Shown in pieces: positions 63,388-64,000 of a stretch of DNA of 64,000 nt. The notes under the pieces were generated by a model that saw only the letters and a program-made list of their open reading frames with translations, was not told the DNA's origin and made no database searches. Origin of the DNA: Pisolithus tinctorius (Eukaryota; Basidiomycota; Agaricomycetes; Boletales; Pisolithaceae); assembly GCA_024663395.1 (NCBI GenBank), contig JANFAH010000006.1, positions 744,001 through 808,000 of the forward strand. The letters run 5' to 3'. The position numbers and the translations under genes are program-made. Positions within the stretch are counted from its first letter, which is position 1, and the number at the start of each line of letters is the position of its first letter.

Positions 63388-64000
63388 GTTGACTCCGGTT
63401 GTGCAAACTTGGAGGCTCGTCTCAACGCGTCCGCTCTTTCCAGTCCGAACTCCTTGACCCCGTATGTCACTATAGAAAACCCAGAAATACCTCGGCTTCA
63501 TACTTTAGTGGACTCCGGTTCCACCCATTGTTTTATAGATAATCAGTTTGTTAATCAACACTCGTTTACCCCTTACTCGGTCTCACCAATCCGACTCCGG
63601 CTCTTCGATGGAACGTCCACCTTCACTATAACCCAAGCAGTAGATGTCAACATCCGCTTCGCGTCCGGCGATGTCACCCCGGTAACCCTGTTTTTAGCGC
63701 CGTTGGATTCTGAGTGTAAGATAGTCCTCGGACATGACTGGCTCACCCGCTACAATCCGTTGATTGACTGGGTACTGAGCAGTCTAACATTCCGGACTCC
63801 TGCACAAGGAATGCCAACCCCGTCGACACCCCCTGTAAGCCCGGTTTCCACCGGCCCTCCTGACCCCGGTCCTAGTGACCAACCCGGCCTCGCGCCATCT
63901 GTACCGGTCTCCGACTCCCCGGCTCGCACCCCTCTGAAGGCCCCTCTTGTTTCCCTGATCAATGCAGCCGCCTTTGTGCGCGCCTGTAAACTGGAAGGGT
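63346..64000 (+). CDS. pol: Gypsy A-3 pol, 5' part, runs off the window
   Basis: The -1 frame continues open to the window end: [19 protein letters not shown], protease [15 protein letters not shown], then the Pro/Ser-rich linker before RT ([17 protein letters not shown]). No stop within the 655 bases visible; Arg codons are intact ([14 protein letters not shown]). Confidence 0.88.
   Translation, partial: MGSSSQDSAQSGSCVDSGCANLEARLNASALSSPNSLTPYVTIENPEIPRLHTLVDSGSTHCFIDNQFVNQHSFTPYSVSPIRLRLFDGTSTFTITQAVDVNIRFASGDVTPVTLFLAPLDSECKIVLGHDWLTRYNPLIDWVLSSLTFRTPAQGMPTPSTPPVSPVSTGPPDPGPSDQPGLAPSVPVSDSPARTPLKAPLVSLINAAAFVRACKLEG

Overview
The window looks like a repeat-rich, accessory stretch of a filamentous basidiomycete (Agaricomycete) nuclear genome. 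The evidence is short 45-65 bp GT-AG introns, two KDZ-type DNA transposases, several Ty3/gypsy chromoviruses, a TET/JBP-like dioxygenase and heavy satellite DNA. I cannot name the species. There are no rRNA genes, no functional tRNA genes, no CRISPR array and no bacterial-type operons.

Region by region. (1) 0-27 kb: two satellite arrays with tRNA-like heads (0.2-2.0 kb) face an inverted pair (24.9-27.1 kb). Between them lie a fold-back repeat (2.1-2.9 kb), a CpG-rich gene cluster (3.1-13.9 kb: an 847-codon gene on minus, a 149-aa gene on minus, a 735-codon gene on plus) and a 1057-codon KDZ transposase (13.3-24.8 kb). The transposase is split by a 7.6-kb gypsy element (A-1, 15.45-23.06 kb, TSD GCATG). 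Removing the element and one TSD restores a perfect reading frame. A-1 carries an extra spliced gene on its opposite strand that encodes a Zn2Cys6 protein. Five clusters of small hairpins with a conserved NCCAA loop and variable palindromic stems are scattered through the gene cluster. (2) 27-47 kb: a TET/JBP-like 2OG-Fe(II) dioxygenase, two decayed unknown genes (R, P), a second and different KDZ transposase (KDZ-2, with a CxC2-type cysteine cluster), and a decayed Zn2Cys6 gene (Q) split by gypsy element B (39.26-45.06 kb, TSD GCTTT). (3) 47-64 kb: a nest of retroelements. A tandem repeat contains gypsy A-2, which is cut by the LTR of element D, which contains gypsy C (TSD CTGAC). An A-3 copy then runs off the window end.

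The theme joining the regions is cytosine methylation. Nearly every internal stop in otherwise readable genes is TGA at an expected Arg (CGA) codon, and the differences between gypsy A copies are mostly CpG to TpG/CpA. This is the expected trace of 5-methylcytosine deamination. The window also carries a TET/JBP-like enzyme, a family known to oxidise 5-methylcytosine, close to two KDZ transposases. KDZ and TET/JBP gene expansions have been linked in basidiomycete genomes (Iyer, Aravind and colleagues, 2014).

Gene models were spliced by eye. Exon sums that divide by three, matching phases and consensus splice sites support them, but no alignment or expression data were available.
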